From NCBI GenBank assembly GCA_023667315.1, contig JAMPAI010000006.1, positions 61,358-125,357 on the forward strand: a stretch of DNA of 64,000 nt, in the 5' to 3' direction. This DNA comes from Ruminococcus flavefaciens. GTDB lineage: Bacteria > Bacteroidota > Bacteroidia > Bacteroidales > P3. Position 1 is the stretch's first letter, and each line of letters starts with the position of its first letter. The notes beneath the pieces were generated by a model. That model saw nothing but the letters and a program-made list of their open reading frames with translations, was not told the DNA's origin and did not search any database. Shown piece by piece: positions 26,256 to 34,380 of the stretch. A program made the translations under genes and the position numbers.

Positions 26256-26618
26256 GTGTCTATTATAAAACGCAGGCTCAACTATATGGGCACAGATGGA
26301 GTTCAACAGACACTCCATTTTGAAACCAGCTCTGATTTGGTTCTCCGCCCCGATGGAACAAACATGGAGGCTTCTATGGCTACCATGTATTCCGATATGG
26401 ATCAAATGAAGACCGAGCTTCTTCAGAAGATCACGTCTGACATTACTGAGATCATTGATGGATCTCCCGAGGCATTCAATACGCTGAAGGAGTTTTATGA
26501 TTGGACTCAAGATCATGAAACTGATGCACTATCAATGCTGGCATCTATTAACGAATTAAAAACTCGTGTTGCCGCATTGGAAGCATCTGGTGCTACATAC
26601 AAGCTTGTAGCACTCTAA
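26256..26618 (+). CDS. small appendage protein with shared N-terminal module, 120 aa
   Basis: GTG start behind AAGGAGGTG. Residues 1-40 (IKRRLNYMGTDG..TLHFETSSDLVLRPDGTNME) repeat the module of the genes at 25560, 26654, 28068 and 55253. The remainder is one predicted trimeric coiled coil (DMDQMKTELLQKITSDITEI .. LASINELKTRVAALE). No receptor-binding domain, so it may be an adaptor or a short spike. Confidence 0.7.
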   Translation: MSIIKRRLNYMGTDGVQQTLHFETSSDLVLRPDGTNMEASMATMYSDMDQMKTELLQKITSDITEIIDGSPEAFNTLKEFYDWTQDHETDALSMLASINELKTRVAALEASGATYKLVAL

Positions 26619-26653
26619 GATATTGCCGTATCTAAGAGGATGGTGAATATTAC

Positions 26654-27550
26654 ATGGCAATTCAAAAATACCGCCTCTGTAGAGGTGATGATATCATTCA
26701 TCTGGAATCGTCGTCCGATTTAATTCTTCGTCCCGATAGCACTACCGTTGAAAGTGCACTAACCGGATTGCGCACTGATGTAAATGGGAAAGCTGCATCT
26801 AATCATACGCACTCAAATTATGTCCCTACAACAAGGACCATAAATAGTAAAGCCTTATCGGCAAACATTTCGCTTACTGCAACGGATGTAGGTGCAGCCG
26901 CAACATCGCATACTCATTCCGCATATGTACCAACAACCAGGACAGTTAATGGAAAAGCACTTAACGCTAATATTTCACTAACAGCTTCTGACGTCGGCGC
27001 CGCTGCATCTTCCCATACACATAGCACATATGTTCCAACTACCCGAACCGTGAATGGGAAAGCTTTGAGTGCCAATATTACACTATCAGCATCGGATGTT
27101 GGGGCGGCATCTAGTTCACATAGTCACAGCCAGTATCTTACCGAAAGCAGTAGTGTAATTCAAACTTTAACGGGTAAACAAAGCAATGTTATTTATATTC
27201 CAACTATTTTTAGTATAGCGACTACAACAGCTAGCTCCATCACGCGAACATATAATGCACCGAATCTTGCTCGTATCATTGTAATGTCTTTTAAGATTAG
27301 CGAAACCTCCAAAACTACCGTCTTTATATCGGATTTATTACCGAATGCTTCCGTAGGTGTGGGTAGTTTGATTGATTATGTGGGTAATTTGACATACGAT
27401 GGAACAAATATACAACTTACACTTACTAAAGAGTCAGAAAACTCAAGTTGTAGTATTTATGGTAGCGGGCATACATTAAGAGCTACATCATCAAGTGGTA
27501 CATCTTTTTCCAGAGAAGTTAGTCTCATATTATTTGGATGCTATGACTGA
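26654..27550 (+). CDS. tail fibre protein with three long shaft repeats, 298 aa
   Basis: N-terminal shared module (AIQKYRLCRGDDIIHLESSSDLILRPD, residues 2-30), then about three copies of a 33-residue repeat, YVPTTRT(I/V)N.KAL.ANI(S/T)L(T/S)A(T/S)DVGAA(A/S)SSH(T/S)HS, each carrying an H-x-H metal motif (about residues 56-165). The last ~120 residues form a Ser/Thr-rich beta head. The repeats resemble Firmicutes phage fibre shafts. The repeats use different codons from each other, so they are not recent copies. Confidence 0.8.
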   Translation: MAIQKYRLCRGDDIIHLESSSDLILRPDSTTVESALTGLRTDVNGKAASNHTHSNYVPTTRTINSKALSANISLTATDVGAAATSHTHSAYVPTTRTVNGKALNANISLTASDVGAAASSHTHSTYVPTTRTVNGKALSANITLSASDVGAASSSHSHSQYLTESSSVIQTLTGKQSNVIYIPTIFSIATTTASSITRTYNAPNLARIIVMSFKISETSKTTVFISDLLPNASVGVGSLIDYVGNLTYDGTNIQLTLTKESENSSCSIYGSGHTLRATSSSGTSFSREVSLILFGCYD

Positions 27551-28067
27551 TTCACGCTTACCATAAGATATGAAATAAACAAATCTATAGAAGTTCAATG
27601 CTAACGGTATCAGTTTATTTTCGCACCGGAATTTAGTTGAATTGGCATGTGTACCTTGATCGAATGATCTTATTGTTATCCTTTGAAGGTCTAACGTATC
27701 ATTACGCCTTAGATCACACCCATTTCTTCAAAGGAGTCAATAACTTGTATCGCGAGATTGAACGACTATCCCCATATCAAATGCTGTATGATTACTGTAA
27801 AGGAAATCTACTGCTCTACCCAATAGGTGCTACCCACATCTATTGCAGTTGATTTATGTGGAGAACTCGTTCAAACGACGTCCATCGTTCAGCTCTCGTT
27901 ACTCATTTGATCATCCTATCTGCTCAATATGATGATTAGACTCAACCGTCCTTTCATGTATAATTGAACCAGTTTGTACACATGACTTCATCAGTAGTGA
28001 TATGGCGTTTGATCATGGTGGATATACCTATTCGATCTTACGGGTTAGAAAGGAAAGGGCACACATC
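27551..28067 (+). other. 517-bp gap, mostly non-coding
   Basis: No convincing gene with a ribosome binding site. The only sizeable frame is at 27637-27852. The composition is A/T rich, there is no T-tract hairpin, and I see no tRNA fold. AGAAAGGAAAGG at the right end serves the gene at 28068. It may be the wreck of another fibre-cassette gene or a long leader. Confidence 0.5.
27637..27852 (+). CDS. doubtful small reading frame, 71 aa
   Basis: The frame begins with TTG right after an in-frame TAG and has no ribosome binding site. The translation (FEGLTYHYALDH, LYREIERLSPYQM) looks rather protein-like, so it may be a fragment of a lost gene and not an expressed one. No family recognised. Confidence 0.25.
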   Translation: MNWHVYLDRMILLLSFEGLTYHYALDHTHFFKGVNNLYREIERLSPYQMLYDYCKGNLLLYPIGATHIYCS

Positions 28068-28319
28068 ATGGCAATCAAACGTTATAAGCTCCAATACAAC
28101 AGCGCCGGTCAACTCGATACCATCTACCTGGAAACTTGCGGTAAAAGTGTGATACTGGAAGATGGGACCAATGTTCAGTTGACTTTGGATTCTCATTCTT
28201 CCAGTATCACTTCTCTTTCCTCCAAAACGACTGCGTTGACGAACTCGATGAATGAGTTGTCTGCCAGTGTGGATGGAGCATCTGCTCTATTGGATAATCT
28301 GAATGGGGAGGTTATCTGA
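28068..28319 (+). CDS. small appendage protein with shared N-terminal module, 83 aa
   Basis: AGAAAGGAAAGG site. Residues 1-40 (MAIKRYKLQYNSAGQLDTIY .. VILEDGTNVQLTL) repeat the module of the other appendage genes. The second half is a Ser/Thr-rich coiled coil (SSITSLSSKTTALTNSMNEL). Similar in design to the gene at 26256. It ends two bases before the next gene. Confidence 0.7.
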   Translation: MAIKRYKLQYNSAGQLDTIYLETCGKSVILEDGTNVQLTLDSHSSSITSLSSKTTALTNSMNELSASVDGASALLDNLNGEVI

Positions 28320-28320
28320 T

Positions 28321-29250
28321 ATGAGTACATTGAAACAGAAAATTCAAGCGGCTATCAATACCAAAGATGCAATCCGTGCAGCAATTACCCGTAAGGGCCA
28401 AACTGTAACAGATACCACTAAGTTTGCTGACTATCCTAGTATCATCGATCAGATTGAAACCGGAATTGACACTTCAGATGGGACAGCGACAGCTAACAGT
28501 GTTCTAAGCGGGGTTGTTTGCTATTCTAACGGTCAGCGGATTACTGGTAAAATTCCCTCCAGGACTTCCAACAGTATCCTCGTAGATGGGCAGAGTTTAA
28601 CTGTTCCACAGGGATATTATCAGATGTCTACTACGAAAAGTGTAGCTTCTGCGACACAAGCCATTCCTGACATCACCGTTGATGGAAATGGTAAGATTAC
28701 TGCAACAGTGGAACAGTCTGCGGGGTATCTGTCTGGTGGTACAAAAACCAATACACTCCAGATGGCAATTTCTGCCGGTGGAACGTTCATGCCCGGAACT
28801 ACAACTACAACCATTGTAAATGCACAAAGATTCCTCACTGGAGATGTGCGTATTTATGGTGATGCGAACTTGATTCCAGCTAACATCAAAGCCGGCATAT
28901 CTATCTTTGGTGTAACCGGTACTATGCAGGCTAGTACTGCTAAAATGATCACAGTGAATCAGGCATCAGATACCAACACAATTACGATCCCATGGGAGTA
29001 TTCGTACTATCCCACTATGGTTCTCGGTATGTGGTCTGGTGACGAAGTCATTCATGCATCGAAGTACAGCTACCACATCTATTCATTTGGTCTATATAAT
29101 AACGAGATGGTAGCCGAATACGATAGCCGCGATACGGTATATCATGAATCTATCCGGTACACAGAAGATATCGCAGATGGGTATTATTCACTGAAAACCC
29201 GTGAATCTCTGGGATATTGTAATGGTACCTGGTGGATCGCAATCGGTTAA
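28321..29250 (+). CDS. tail fibre/spike protein, 309 aa
   Basis: ATG 28321 follows GGGGAGG. It begins with a short helix (TLKQKIQAAINTKDAIRAAI), then beta-rich repeats of the type ATANSVLSGVVCYSNGQRITGKIP and IKAGISIFGVTGTM, which recur in Clostridia and Bacilli prophage tail proteins. It closes with a ~90-residue Tyr/Trp-rich head ending TWWIAIG, like the AIG ends of the other fibres here. Likely the receptor-contacting member of the cassette. Confidence 0.75.
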   Translation: MSTLKQKIQAAINTKDAIRAAITRKGQTVTDTTKFADYPSIIDQIETGIDTSDGTATANSVLSGVVCYSNGQRITGKIPSRTSNSILVDGQSLTVPQGYYQMSTTKSVASATQAIPDITVDGNGKITATVEQSAGYLSGGTKTNTLQMAISAGGTFMPGTTTTTIVNAQRFLTGDVRIYGDANLIPANIKAGISIFGVTGTMQASTAKMITVNQASDTNTITIPWEYSYYPTMVLGMWSGDEVIHASKYSYHIYSFGLYNNEMVAEYDSRDTVYHESIRYTEDIADGYYSLKTRESLGYCNGTWWIAIG

Positions 29251-29263
29251 ACGGGGAATAGAA

Positions 29264-29294
29264 GAGGGAGGGCATTAGCCCTCCCTCGTTTTTC
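29264..29294. terminator. bidirectional terminator between convergent genes
   Basis: Stem GAGGGAGGGC / GCCCTCCCTC, loop ATTA, with TTTTT on the right. The minus-strand gene ends at 29295, so it can serve both directions. Confidence 0.88.
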
Positions 29295-29636
29295 TCACTC
29301 CCAATTATAGGGATAATGTCCGTATCGATAAATTCGATATTTTGGTCTCGGTTTGCCCTCTTCCTGAGGAACAATTTCGTACTTCTCATAATACCAACTG
29401 AACTTTCCACCATGGGAATTAGACTCCACTCGTTTGTGAAGTGAGAAGAAGTCATATGGCCGACCAGCTCCAGTTTTATGATGAACTTTGATAATCAGCT
29501 TCTTAGATGCATACAGTTCTTTGCTGACAACAGAACTGATACACTTTTGCCGATTTAACCAGAAGATAGCCATATAGTATCCGAGTAGCCTCATAAATTC
29601 ATTGAACCGTGTTTCAAAGCACTCAAATTGAATCAC
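29295..29636 (-). CDS. hypothetical protein, 113 aa
   Basis: GTG at 29636 is preferred: AGGAGG lies 10 bases upstream, right after the RNAP gene stop. A basic, Tyr/Lys-rich small protein (HKTGAGRPYDFFSLHKR .. YRIYRYGHYPYNWE). Last gene of the minus-strand operon that includes RNAP beta-prime. No family recognised. Confidence 0.6.
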   Translation of the reverse strand: MIQFECFETRFNEFMRLLGYYMAIFWLNRQKCISSVVSKELYASKKLIIKVHHKTGAGRPYDFFSLHKRVESNSHGGKFSWYYEKYEIVPQEEGKPRPKYRIYRYGHYPYNWE

Positions 29637-29655
29637 TTGATTTGTACCTCCTATA

Positions 29656-31296
29656 TTACACCACATACTTCGGCCTCGTCTTATTGATGTCAACAATGTT
29701 GGTTACATCATTATCCAGCTTCGTAATCAAGTACGAATTCAGAATAAAGTCCTTTCCCATTTGTCGCATTGTCTTACCGGCTACATCCAGAGTATAGCCA
29801 GGAGAGTTGATGAGACGTTCAGCATCTGCATTAGATTCTGTCGTCCAACGCGGCTTCAAACTGACCTGATCGCCATCGAAATCCATACCCATTCGATCTG
29901 CCATGACATTACTGATTTGACCAGTAGTCATGAACACATTCAATGGGTCTCCTTCGATGACCGGGAAGAAATCATAGACCGTCTCACCAATTGTCACAGG
30001 CTCTGTCTTCATCGTGGTCGAAATGATAATGCGGAAAGGATTCTGACCATTAGGATTATCCATGGGATATCGTGTGATATCCACATGCTTATCCGCAACC
30101 GACTTAGATGCAACAATGTACAAGATATCCGTCAGTGTGGCATTTCGCCGCATGGTCGTATTGTCTTTATTGAATCGACCAGTCAGCATCATGTTATACT
30201 GACGACCTAAGGTATCAGGAGGGGTTTTTACCAGATCAAAACGACTTTCGGGAGAATTGATGAACTTAATGATCATTCCAGAGATTGCGTTTTCATCATA
30301 CGATTCTGTAATGGTCACATATTCGATCTCACCTTTATCGTTCATGATTGGATACTTGCCACCCTGCAGGAATTGTGCATCGAAATATGCCTTTAGATCG
30401 TGTACAATAAAAGGCATAAACATAGCACAGACATACATCAGTGGGACAGTAGCATACCCATACTTTGTCTGTACCTGAGACAAGCTGGACCGATTCTGAT
30501 TCGCGGCAGTAACGACCAATCGACTGGTGTACGGAAGATTCTTACCAGCAAGTGCCCGACGGAGCATACCGAACTTGGAAGGGCTACCTTTAACCGTACT
30601 CACAACCAGATCATTGTAGATGTCCACAATAATACTCTGGACACGAGCTTGTGTGATATAAGCCATTCCAGTAAAGGTATCCGTATACTGATTGATCGAC
30701 TGTGTATACGAAATCATACTATTGTATCGAGAATTAATCAGTGCAGAACTCTTTCGAATCTCATAGGAATCCCCGGAGCTCATTGCAGACTTATTAATGT
30801 CCCGATAGAACGCCGGGATTACAGGGAACTTCGTGCAGAACAGCGCATCCCGATCCTGTTCGAAAAACTTCTGAATCTCCTTGGTGGATACGGTCTCCTT
30901 ATCTTTGACCTTGACTTTGCCCCAAATTTGATACAGAAACTCTGGACCGGCTTTACCATCCGGATCTTCAATCAGCTCACCATCTTTAGTGAGCTTGTAT
31001 CTTCCTCTGGCAAATAGAACATCCGCCAATTTCCGGTCATAAGATGCCAGCTTAATTGCTGCCAACGGCTCCATGTAGTGGGTATATAGTTCGATGTATG
31101 CAAACCGATTTCGTCGGTCATATGTGGAAATACCGAAGATCTCATTGCTCAAAACACCGTCAGATGTAAAGCCCCTGCCAGAACTATCCAACATGACTGG
31201 GTTGCTCACGCGTTCCAGTTGATTCACGCGCACGAAAACATCAACCGGGAGCATATCGGTCCACAGACCTGTATCAACCTGTGCTTTTACAGCCAT
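29656..31296 (-). CDS. multisubunit RNA polymerase beta-prime, N-terminal catalytic piece
   Basis: Carries the polymerase active-site signature: GMDFDGDQVSLKP with D472, D474 and D476, equal to NADFDGDQMAVH of RpoC and binding the catalytic magnesium. Upstream, a GRYKLTKDG segment and conserved Arg positions fit the double-psi beta-barrel half. At 546 residues it covers only the catalytic portion; the C-terminal piece lies 22 kb away at 5370-7571 on the other strand. With other subunits outside this window it would form a virion or non-virion RNAP of the phiKZ type. Confidence 0.85.
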   Translation of the reverse strand: MAVKAQVDTGLWTDMLPVDVFVRVNQLERVSNPVMLDSSGRGFTSDGVLSNEIFGISTYDRRNRFAYIELYTHYMEPLAAIKLASYDRKLADVLFARGRYKLTKDGELIEDPDGKAGPEFLYQIWGKVKVKDKETVSTKEIQKFFEQDRDALFCTKFPVIPAFYRDINKSAMSSGDSYEIRKSSALINSRYNSMISYTQSINQYTDTFTGMAYITQARVQSIIVDIYNDLVVSTVKGSPSKFGMLRRALAGKNLPYTSRLVVTAANQNRSSLSQVQTKYGYATVPLMYVCAMFMPFIVHDLKAYFDAQFLQGGKYPIMNDKGEIEYVTITESYDENAISGMIIKFINSPESRFDLVKTPPDTLGRQYNMMLTGRFNKDNTTMRRNATLTDILYIVASKSVADKHVDITRYPMDNPNGQNPFRIIISTTMKTEPVTIGETVYDFFPVIEGDPLNVFMTTGQISNVMADRMGMDFDGDQVSLKPRWTTESNADAERLINSPGYTLDVAGKTMRQMGKDFILNSYLITKLDNDVTNIVDINKTRPKYVV

Positions 31297-31354
31297 GGAA
31301 CTACCTCCTTCTTATTCAAATTATAGAAATGTCGCGATGGGTATTTTCTGACGG

Positions 31355-31387
31355 CGAACAAAACGCCCGGGAATTACCCCGGGCGTT
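31355..31387 (-). terminator. intrinsic terminator (minus strand)
   Basis: Stem AACGCCCGGG / CCCGGGCGTT, and on the minus strand TTTTGTT follows. It separates the genes at 31392 and 29656. Confidence 0.85.
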
Positions 31388-31391
31388 TCTA

Positions 31392-31754
31392 TTAAGCGAT
31401 TTCTACACCTTTATCGATACTGAGAATCAGATACCGATCACGGACTTTGGTCTTCACAGTGTATTTCTTGTTTCCATATCGGACTTGTGTATCTTGGCAC
31501 TGAGCGCCAATATGTTGAACATTAGCCGATTTCTTAAATCGAACAGCTACTGCTTCTCCATCCTCCGTGATCTTGTCGATCTTTGCATCCTCCAGATCAG
31601 CCTCCATCAGAACCGTATATGCACAATATGACAGCACATTGCTTTCGCACAACGGCCTGCGCATGACGTTATCAGTCAACTGATCAACATCATTCCCCAT
31701 AAGATGTAGCAAAAACTTTGGACGAGTGACATCCATCTTATGCGCATGAGACAT
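31392..31754 (-). CDS. hypothetical protein, 120 aa
   Basis: AAGGAGAG site. Starts MSHAHKMDVTRPKFLLHLMG. The second half is beta-rich (VRYGNKKYTVKTKVRDRYLILSID). It follows the frameshifted chaperone-like pair and precedes a terminator. In tailed phages this place often holds a tail or baseplate gene, but nothing confirms that. Confidence 0.65.
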   Translation of the reverse strand: MSHAHKMDVTRPKFLLHLMGNDVDQLTDNVMRRPLCESNVLSYCAYTVLMEADLEDAKIDKITEDGEAVAVRFKKSANVQHIGAQCQDTQVRYGNKKYTVKTKVRDRYLILSIDKGVEIA

Positions 31755-31758
31755 GCAA

Positions 31759-32091
31759 CTATCTCTCCTTGTTTATTTGACTCAAAACAGCTTGTCGCTT
31801 CTTTCCCATCAACTCATTCTTCATTTGATCAGTAGCTTGACGTTTTGCAATCTCCTTCATTTTCGGACTAATATAATCAATCCATTTGAGGACATTGCGC
31901 ACGGGCATCATAGTAATCTCTTCGTACGACCAGTACTCCTTCGATGCACTGTGTACATTGTATGCCAAGTCAAGCCACTCTTTCAGAGATTTCTGAACAG
32001 ATTTTACCCATTTCGCAATGGCAGCTTTGCTTGGAGGGAGGATTACTGTTGTACCGTCTTCTCGTTGAGTAATCCGCTGAGCTGGGTATGA
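31759..32091 (-). CDS. -1 frame extension of the upstream gene (tail-chaperone T-like part)
   Basis: An open frame of 110 codons with no ATG/GTG start or ribosome site at its head. It is in the -1 frame of the 591-residue gene and enters at the T8 run (32098-32091). After slippage on T-TTT-TTT the protein would continue SYPAQRITQREDG and end KRQAVLSQINKER. The tail is helical and basic. This matches the G/GT arrangement of tail assembly chaperones. An internal TTG start at 31968 is possible but has no site. Confidence 0.6.
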   Translation of the reverse strand, partial: SYPAQRITQREDGTTVILPPSKAAIAKWVKSVQKSLKEWLDLAYNVHSASKEYWSYEEITMMPVRNVLKWIDYISPKMKEIAKRQATDQMKNELMGKKRQAVLSQINKER

Positions 32092-33818
32092 AAAAAAAGC
32101 ATGTTCATCAGATCTTCATACTCGATATTCTTGACGATCTTGCCGCAATGCGGGCACCGTACTTCCCGAACACCGAACTTCGGCCGCAGGACATCCTTCC
32201 GCATCTTGGCGATCTCGTGCTGAACCAACTCCAGATCCTCCTGGGTCATCAGCTTGATTGCCTCATAGATCTGAAGCAGGGAGTTGGTCTGAATACCATT
32301 CGGGAGGGTGATCTTCCGGATCATACGCATGGTGCTGAGCATAGAGTTGAACCGCTTGGCTTCCATGGGAGGCATATTGTTATAATACACCGCAAAGGAG
32401 TTCAGGATGCCCAGGCCATTTGCGTAAGACGGATGGCCGAGTGTAACCGTCATACCGTTGACACAGTTGACGATACGATACTTGCTCAGCAGAGACATGG
32501 ACTCGATGCTGTCAGATGCCCGGATTTGTGCGGCGCGCTCCTCCAGCTCATCCATGTTGATCAGCAATTCCGTGGGAGAACCGTTCATGCGGAAAGCCAT
32601 GCCGCATTCCGTACAGTTGGCCACAGATTCCACCTTATCCAACGTAGCACAGATATGCCCATAGGCGATCATATCAAAATCGTCGTAGTGGATCTTATCG
32701 CGTAGGACATTGGGGTTGATCTTGGGACTGGTGCCGACGATGTTCTGGATCAGGACACGCATCTGCTCCATCTGATAATCGTACATCCTGGTGTTCTTGT
32801 CGACGTTCATGTACATATTCTGCATGTCCACGACACCTGAGCCTACGATATCGACAAAGAAGCCAGAGTTGACCAGAGGGATAGTCTTTACGCCGAAGTT
32901 GTTTTTCTTGAACTTCGCTACGGCATTAGCGAATGCCTGATCGCCGAGAGGCTGGGAATTCTTCCGCTTACTCCAGTCATCGACTCGCTCCACAACAGTG
33001 GGTTCACGCTTGGTCGTTACAACCGGCTTATCAGTCGGGATGTAATGCTCCACAGGAAGATTGCGGATGAACTCGCCATAGTCATCATCACCGGGATCGG
33101 GATCCTTTTCCTTCTCAGCGGTAGGAGTCTCGGCCTTCTCCTCATCCTCGGTCATATCGTAAGAAGGCACCAGCATTTCGGGGTCGTATCCATGAATGCC
33201 CTCATAGACTCGATCCGCTTTCCGCCGATCGACTTCATCCAGGGTAGCATCCGCAACCATCTGCTTACGATCACCCAGAAGCTTGATCTTATCAGGGTGA
33301 TCATCGGGGAGATTCAATGTTGCATCCAGTCGCTTGAAGCGCTCTTCCTCCGATTCAACCGCAGCTTTCTCCATAGCCTCGTAACCCTCTCGCTCAGCCG
33401 CACGGAGCTGCTCAACTTTCTTCTGAACATTCTCCTTATAGGCGTCTTCAGGGTTGATCTCGGTACCTTGTGTCTCAATGCCGAGCTGAGCGGCTTCTTC
33501 AGGAGTCATGAATGTTGTACCCGCAGGAACTTCTCCAAACATGGACTCCACCTTCTTGGCGGCAGAAGAGCCTGCATCAGCCTCTGAATCCTCATCCTCA
33601 GCCGCATCCGCTTCTGAATAGTCGGCGGGTGTATGACCGAGTTTCTCCTCTTCCGCGTTGCGATACACCATGTTGCTACTGAAGTCGATTCCAGTAGTCT
33701 CCTTGACCGCCTTGATCAAATCCGGATTACTCATTGCACCCAGATCTGCACCAACGATCTCTGGCGCAACAGACTCATCGCCGATTGCCTTCTTGGTTTC
33801 ATCATTCAAATTTGCCAT
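32043..33818 (-). CDS. probable tail assembly chaperone, long acidic form, 591 aa
   Basis: ATG 33818 follows GGAGGAAACACAGC. Residues 1-270 are acidic and probably disordered (EADAAEDEDSEADAG). The C-terminal 300 residues are folded, with two Cys pairs, CTECG (~405) and CPHCGKIVKNIEYEDLMNML (~555), the latter like zinc-containing tail/baseplate assembly proteins of large myophages. Seventeen codons before the stop lies CTT TTT TTT, a standard -1 slippery heptamer leading into the extension at 31759-32091; the fused product would be about 686 residues. The assignment rests mainly on the frameshift; the length is unusual. Confidence 0.55.
   Translation of the reverse strand: MANLNDETKKAIGDESVAPEIVGADLGAMSNPDLIKAVKETTGIDFSSNMVYRNAEEEKLGHTPADYSEADAAEDEDSEADAGSSAAKKVESMFGEVPAGTTFMTPEEAAQLGIETQGTEINPEDAYKENVQKKVEQLRAAEREGYEAMEKAAVESEEERFKRLDATLNLPDDHPDKIKLLGDRKQMVADATLDEVDRRKADRVYEGIHGYDPEMLVPSYDMTEDEEKAETPTAEKEKDPDPGDDDYGEFIRNLPVEHYIPTDKPVVTTKREPTVVERVDDWSKRKNSQPLGDQAFANAVAKFKKNNFGVKTIPLVNSGFFVDIVGSGVVDMQNMYMNVDKNTRMYDYQMEQMRVLIQNIVGTSPKINPNVLRDKIHYDDFDMIAYGHICATLDKVESVANCTECGMAFRMNGSPTELLINMDELEERAAQIRASDSIESMSLLSKYRIVNCVNGMTVTLGHPSYANGLGILNSFAVYYNNMPPMEAKRFNSMLSTMRMIRKITLPNGIQTNSLLQIYEAIKLMTQEDLELVQHEIAKMRKDVLRPKFGVREVRCPHCGKIVKNIEYEDLMNMLFFHTQLSGLLNEKTVQQ
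32091..32098 (-). promoter_or_regulatory. -1 ribosomal frameshift site, T-TTT-TTT
   Basis: Minus strand ATG CTT TTT TTT CAT. In the reading frame of the upstream gene the heptamer T TTT TTT is X XXY YYZ, and the downstream frame is the -1 frame. No clear stimulatory stem is seen in the next 40 bases. Confidence 0.6.
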
Positions 33819-33839
33819 GTGCTGTGTTTCCTCCAATCA

Positions 33840-34265
33840 TTAAGGTTGATATAGATCGCCACGAACTTCTTTCGGTCGGATCTCAGTCGCCAACCGATTC
33901 GGATCCGACGATGTCTGGAAATAAAAAGAGGTATCTTGCCAATAACCCTCTAATTTCACGATCATCATTTGATTACTATATGTGACGATAACACCAGTCA
34001 ATTGAATATCGGTATATTCATTGAACTGCTGTTGAATCGTCCGTTCATAATCATAATCGCGTTCCTTGATGCCCTTGTTATATGCCGTTTGAGATCGTGC
34101 CATGATATCCAGACCAAGGCCATTATCCTTGCTGTAGATATCCTGGTCCGGAGGCATATGGAATATCCGTTGGCAGGTATTCAAAATATGCTCCAGTGGG
34201 TCACTTATCACCATCATACCGGTCCTGGCATGACGCATAGTAAGGTCTGATGGGATTCTAGACAA
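33840..34265 (-). CDS. hypothetical protein, 141 aa
   Basis: First gene of the minus-strand block. TTG start at 34265 behind a strong AGGAGGTG. An alpha/beta protein with a repeated beta pattern (DIQLTGVIVTYSNQMMIVKLEGY), of the size of phage tail completion or tail-tube-associated proteins, but not recognised as such. It ends 22 bases before the chaperone-like gene. Confidence 0.6.
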   Translation of the reverse strand: MSRIPSDLTMRHARTGMMVISDPLEHILNTCQRIFHMPPDQDIYSKDNGLGLDIMARSQTAYNKGIKERDYDYERTIQQQFNEYTDIQLTGVIVTYSNQMMIVKLEGYWQDTSFYFQTSSDPNRLATEIRPKEVRGDLYQP

Positions 34266-34380
34266 TATAATTCACCTCCTATCGCATTATATGACTGTCG
34301 TCTACTATCATTTTTGAATAGCCCGGGACAAACATATAACGGTTTATACGACACATTAAATAATGTTAGGAGGTACATGA
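34266..34380. promoter_or_regulatory. divergent promoter region
   Basis: 115 bases between genes reading apart. For the left genes the minus strand has CATATAATG 12 bases before AGGAGG. For the right genes ACAAACATATAACG (34328-34341) is present, a 14-mer found again at 55180-55193 upstream of another gene. The left and right starts are both strong. Confidence 0.5.

Noticed and set aside
26810-27140. Tandem DNA repeat in the fibre gene as a recombination hot spot
   Set aside because: The protein repeats are clear but the codons differ between copies, so there is little DNA identity.
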